Origin: Acidobacteriaceae bacterium | Lineage (GTDB): Bacteria; Acidobacteriota; Terriglobia; Terriglobales; Acidobacteriaceae | Length of the DNA: 62,575 nucleotides | Direction: 5' to 3' | Assembly (NCBI GenBank): GCA_003156805.1 | Contig: PMHV01000036.1 | Location: 1-62,575, forward strand | Part shown: positions 61,198 to 62,575 of the stretch, piece by piece | Numbering within the stretch: the first letter of the stretch is position 1 | Layout: the number at the start of each line of letters is the position of its first letter | Program-made: the position numbers and the translations under genes | Notes under the pieces: model-generated | What the model saw: only the letters and a program-made list of their open reading frames with translations | What the model was told of the DNA's origin: nothing | Databases searched by the model: none

Positions 61198-62402
61198 TGT
61201 TTTCTACGGTGAGTCATATCGCTGTGAATGTGCCGCACCGGCAACATGCTTTCGAGATTGCCGATCAATTGGCTGCAACATTTGCTCAAACTGCGGTTGA
61301 GCGCGACAAGCGAGGCGGTACAGCGAGAACTGAGCGAGACCTGTTGCGCGCGAGCGGGCTGCTTAACGTGACCATTCCGGCAGGCCTGGGCGGCTGGGGC
61401 ATGGAATGGCCGGACACGATGAAACTCATACGCGTCTTTGCCCGTGTGGACAGTTCGATTGCTCATCTGTTCGGCTTTCAGCATCTCATGCTGGCTTCCG
61501 TGTCGCTCTACGGATCATGGGCACAAACCGAAGAGCTCTTTTCTGAAACCGTCCGCAATAATTGGTTCTGGGGCAATGCGCTCAATCCGCTCGACAAGCG
61601 TACAAGCCTGACGCCCGACCGTGGTGCAGGGTACCTCATCAACGGGCGCAAGAGTTTCTGTTCTGGCGCAATCGACTCTGACATGCTCATCGTATCCGCG
61701 ATTCGTTCCGTGGACGAGAAGTTCATGGTAGCCGCCATACCCTCCGACCGGTCGGGGATTCGCATTCTCGATGACTGGGATGCCATGGGACAGCGACAAA
61801 CCGATAGCGGAACGGTGGAGTTCTGTGAGGTAGCCGCTGGGCAGGAAGAGTTCCTGAAGACGCCCGGTCCCCTGGGGAGCATCAGGGCGTCCTTGCGTTC
61901 GTGCATTGCGCAGCTGATTCTCAGCAATATTTTTCTGGGAATCGCCGAAGGAGCGCTGGAGGAAGCGCATGACTACACTCTGGCGCAAACCCGGCCTTGG
62001 ATTGCTTCGACCGCGCAGGGCGCTACAGAAGATCCCTACATCCTGGCGAGTTACGGCGGTTTCTTTCTGAACCTTCAGGCAGCGCAGGCCCTCACTGACA
62101 TCGCGGGAGAGTCTCTCCAGCGGGTATGGGAGAGTGGGGACGCCATCACTGACAATCAGCGGGGCAAGTGCGCGTTGGATGTGGCCACGTCGAAGGTGAT
62201 TACTAGCAGGGTCGGCTTGGAGATCACCAGCCGAATGTTCGAAGTAATGGGAGCGCGCGCCGCCGCCGGTCCTGCCAGGATCGATCGCTTCTGGCGCAAC
62301 TTGCGCACTCACACGTTGCATGATCCGGTCGACTACAAGATTCGTGAGTTGGGAGACTGGGCTTTGAATGGCCAGCTTCCGAAGCCCTCATTTTATTCCT
62401 GA
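61197..62402 (+). CDS. Acyl-CoA dehydrogenase-like flavoprotein monooxygenase (SfnB/SfnC/DszC type)
   Basis: 401 residues from the GTG at 61197, with GGGAGGG six bases upstream; the frame is open back to 60996 but that part is low-complexity and overlaps the promoter. The acyl-CoA dehydrogenase fold is recognisable from RDLLRASGLLNVTIPAGLGG, SSIAHLFGFQHLML, GRKSFCSGAIDSDML and DYTLAQTRPW in order. The catalytic base of true dehydrogenases is not evident, as in SfnB/SfnC and DszC-type enzymes that oxidise or desulfurise organosulfur compounds. Driven by the plus-strand sigma-54 promoter; an ssuA-like gene follows. Confidence 0.82.
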   Translation: MFSTVSHIAVNVPHRQHAFEIADQLAATFAQTAVERDKRGGTARTERDLLRASGLLNVTIPAGLGGWGMEWPDTMKLIRVFARVDSSIAHLFGFQHLMLASVSLYGSWAQTEELFSETVRNNWFWGNALNPLDKRTSLTPDRGAGYLINGRKSFCSGAIDSDMLIVSAIRSVDEKFMVAAIPSDRSGIRILDDWDAMGQRQTDSGTVEFCEVAAGQEEFLKTPGPLGSIRASLRSCIAQLILSNIFLGIAEGALEEAHDYTLAQTRPWIASTAQGATEDPYILASYGGFFLNLQAAQALTDIAGESLQRVWESGDAITDNQRGKCALDVATSKVITSRVGLEITSRMFEVMGARAAAGPARIDRFWRNLRTHTLHDPVDYKIRELGDWALNGQLPKPSFYS

Positions 62403-62429
62403 ACAGCGATCGACTAAGGACTCAGACTT

Positions 62430-62575
62430 ATGCGTAATTCTCTACCTGCAAGGTTTGACCGCACGATCACGGTAGCTATCTTGGTCCTAATGGCCTTAGC
62501 GCCATTCGCTTCGGCCCAGAATGCCGATAACGTCATACGCATCGGATACCAGAAATACGGCACACTGGTGCTGCT
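62430..62575 (+). CDS. Aliphatic sulfonate ABC transporter substrate-binding protein, N-terminus (runs off the window)
   Basis: The first 48 codons are inside the window. AAGGA lies about ten bases before the ATG. A signal peptide (ITVAILVLMALAPFASAQ) is followed by NVIRIGYQKYGTLVLL, the standard start of SsuA-type binding proteins. It is 27 bp after the monooxygenase gene and so in the same operon. It is distinct from the truncated copy at 59029-59736 and may be the working replacement. Confidence 0.82.
   Translation, partial: MRNSLPARFDRTITVAILVLMALAPFASAQNADNVIRIGYQKYGTLVL

Overview
The window looks like a soil Acidobacteriota (Terriglobia-type) chromosome. The basis is the gene content: two very long TonB-dependent receptors with an N-terminal carboxypeptidase-regulatory domain, several FG-GAP/ASPIC-UnbV (CRTAC1-type) proteins, GC-rich codon use and many short same-strand overlaps. 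No phage, insertion sequence, CRISPR array or intact RNA gene was seen. Assignments rest on motifs and family knowledge read by eye.

Layout. (1) 1-4474, minus strand: an RND efflux permease (partial) with its adaptor, an AhpD-like enzyme whose reading frame is interrupted by a UGA at a CPY-UGA-LDSH motif (a probable selenoprotein), and an APC permease. (2) 4604-9323, plus strand: a TonB-dependent receptor followed by two tandem AhpD-like proteins. (3) 9160-20654, minus strand: a compact eight-gene set joining UnbU-like and UnbV-like proteins to a membrane 4Fe-4S protein, a FixH/YtkA-like protein, a protein predicted to mature with an N-terminal histidine and a His-rich membrane protein. I propose this as an uncharacterised envelope redox system. 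(4) 20926-24191, plus strand: a flavin-dependent halogenase-like protein, an alpha/beta hydrolase with an Asp nucleophile, a gene-poor stretch holding a tRNA-Phe-like relic, and a SnoaL-like protein. (5) 24218-29274: a TPP-dependent 2-oxoacid dehydrogenase-like operon with a free-standing lipoyl domain, divergent from an HxlR regulator and a thiolase.

(6) 29826-56926: an aromatic-catabolism island. It holds a TetR regulator with an amidohydrolase, three CoA-ligase or aldehyde dehydrogenase genes, a second TonB receptor, two MetE-C-like methyltransferases, an unusual SAM methyltransferase, a Rieske oxygenase (VanA-like), the protocatechuate branch pcaH-pcaG-pcaB-pcaDC with a quinohaemoprotein dehydrogenase, and pobA. 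Together they could take lignin-type methoxylated or hydroxylated aromatics through vanillate or 4-hydroxybenzoate to protocatechuate and 3-oxoadipate.

(7) 57993-62575: a sulfur-acquisition cluster: a sigma-54 activator of SfnR type, an alkanesulfonate monooxygenase-like gene, a truncated ssuA, an acyl-CoA-dehydrogenase-like monooxygenase and an ssuA running off the end. A perfect inverted repeat reads as a -24/-12 sigma-54 promoter on both strands.

Two sets of dispersed operators tie regions together. A 50-bp element next to the HxlR gene recurs twice (once inverted) 26 kb away between an enoyl-reductase-like and an aldehyde dehydrogenase gene. A palindrome of type CTATCGAACGnnCGTT sits at the TetR gene, the CoA ligase, the second TonB receptor and pcaH, suggesting one TetR regulon for the aromatic island.
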